Shown here piece by piece: positions 63,394-64,000 of a DNA stretch of 64,000 bases. Below the pieces are notes generated by a model that ran no database searches, had not been told where the DNA came from, and saw only the letters and a program-made list of their open reading frames with translations. The stretch is from contig NZ_OX458932.1 in NCBI RefSeq assembly GCF_949774925.1, positions 2,356,001-2,420,000 on the forward strand, read 5' to 3'. The translations under genes were made by a program, and so were the position numbers. The DNA comes from Candidatus Methylacidiphilum fumarolicum. GTDB lineage: Bacteria; Verrucomicrobiota; Verrucomicrobiia; Methylacidiphilales; Methylacidiphilaceae. The number at the start of each line of letters is the position of its first letter. The first letter of the stretch is position 1.

Positions 63394-64000
63394 ATGCTTT
63401 TTGGGAAAATAAAATCGATTCCGCTTCCTCAAATTGTTAGAATGATCGGGGAAAAAAGCGGTGTTTTAGAAATAAAATCCCCAGAAAATACTCTCTATAG
63501 CTTTCGCTTTTCAAGACGATTGTTTTTAGGTGCCAAAAAACAAGATATGCCAATTGAGGATACCTTTGAACTCAAATCGATGCTTCTGGAATTATCACAA
63601 AAAGAAGAGAGTTTTTTTATTTTTAAGGAAATTGAACTACAAGAAGATAATGTTTCTTTTTCACTGCCAGCCGTGCAGCTTATCATCGCCTCTTTGCATT
63701 CTCTTCGGGCAATGTATCAAAAGAATCTGCCTATTTTTTTTCCAGATCCAGAAACTGTTTTTCTTTCTACAGGGAATGACCCAAGTTGGATAGGCAGTGA
63801 ATTTTTTTCCTTTTGGATAGAAGCGGAACCTTTTTTTTCCAAGGGCTCTAGTGCAAAGGAATTAGCCAAATATCTTCCCTTCGAACTCGAAGACATCTTA
63901 TTTCATCTCTATACGTTACGACTTTTGAACATGATCAAGACAGCAAGCAAAAAAAGGACTTTTTATTTACCCATTTCCGATCAAGCTGATTTAAACAGCA
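63394..64000 (+). CDS. DUF4388-like (PATAN-type) protein, 3' end outside the window
   Basis: The frame is open from an ATG at 63394 to the window end without a stop, encoding at least 202 residues: MLFGKIKSIPLPQIVRMIGEKSGVLEIKSPENT... The motif IPLPQIVRMIG..SGVLEI resembles the start of DUF4388 domains, which occur in signalling and gliding-related proteins of deltaproteobacteria and others. The following text has a helical segment from VQLIIASLHSLR and a winged-helix-like end. Function unknown. Confidence 0.55.
   Translation, partial: MLFGKIKSIPLPQIVRMIGEKSGVLEIKSPENTLYSFRFSRRLFLGAKKQDMPIEDTFELKSMLLELSQKEESFFIFKEIELQEDNVSFSLPAVQLIIASLHSLRAMYQKNLPIFFPDPETVFLSTGNDPSWIGSEFFSFWIEAEPFFSKGSSAKELAKYLPFELEDILFHLYTLRLLNMIKTASKKRTFYLPISDQADLNS

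Noticed and set aside
1-64000. tRNA or rRNA genes in the intergenic gaps
   Set aside because: No cloverleaf-like sequence with T-loop consensus and no rRNA-like segment was seen in any gap inspected by eye.

Overview
The window is a bacterial chromosome segment of moderately low GC, with local GC-rich and AT-rich patches. The gene set suggests a Methylacidiphilum-like, thermoacidophilic verrucomicrobial methanotroph: a group 3b NiFe hydrogenase operon, NifJ-type pyruvate:ferredoxin oxidoreductase, an MbfA iron exporter, scattered his genes, a futalosine-pathway gene, many IS605-type elements. This assignment is inference from gene content; no rRNA or methane monooxygenase gene is present to prove it. 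No tRNA, rRNA or CRISPR array was recognised.

Layout. 1-10.8 kb: a truncated GT87-like membrane protein, hisF and trmL, then a leftward operon trpA-ruvX-pagL-like-truA, and a full-length gltB. 10.8-17.5 kb: a LysM protein, an FkbM methyltransferase, a divergent dihydropteroate-synthase homologue, hisB, two small secreted proteins and mbfA, separated by long gene-poor gaps. 17.5-23.7 kb: an apparent insertion carrying an aldehyde dehydrogenase, a membrane protein, an AT-rich glycosyltransferase/aminotransferase pair and about 1.6 kb of decayed DNA. The mbfA/hyhG junction is present at both edges of this segment, each copy with the opposite gene decayed.

23.7-35.3 kb is the metabolic core. A leftward operon encodes NifJ, a dihydroorotate-dehydrogenase-like flavoprotein and a HyhB/HyhG pair without hydrogenase subunits. 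Divergent from it, across a 132-base promoter region, runs the hydrogenase operon hyhB - cyclic-nucleotide-binding protein - hyhG - hyhS - hyhL. The two HyhBG pairs are clear paralogues. The inferred role of the first is to connect NAD(P)H to the ferredoxin used by NifJ, while the second connects NAD(P)H to H2.

35-46 kb: an unusual pyruvate kinase, an AT-rich single-chain restriction-modification enzyme, a broken and internally inverted IS1634-like transposase, rfbA and rfbB for dTDP-sugar synthesis, and an apparently intact GC-rich IS605 element with divergent tnpA and tnpB and a right-end hairpin. 46-64 kb: housekeeping genes (ribE, an SDR, an EgtD-like methyltransferase, comEC split by a frameshift in a homopolymer, a rhodanese-DUF5069 fusion, mnmG, dnaB, thiG, mqnD, a histone-deacetylase homologue), a decayed second IS605 element, then cytochrome c, thrB, rhomboid protease, nadC and a DUF4388-like gene cut by the window end.
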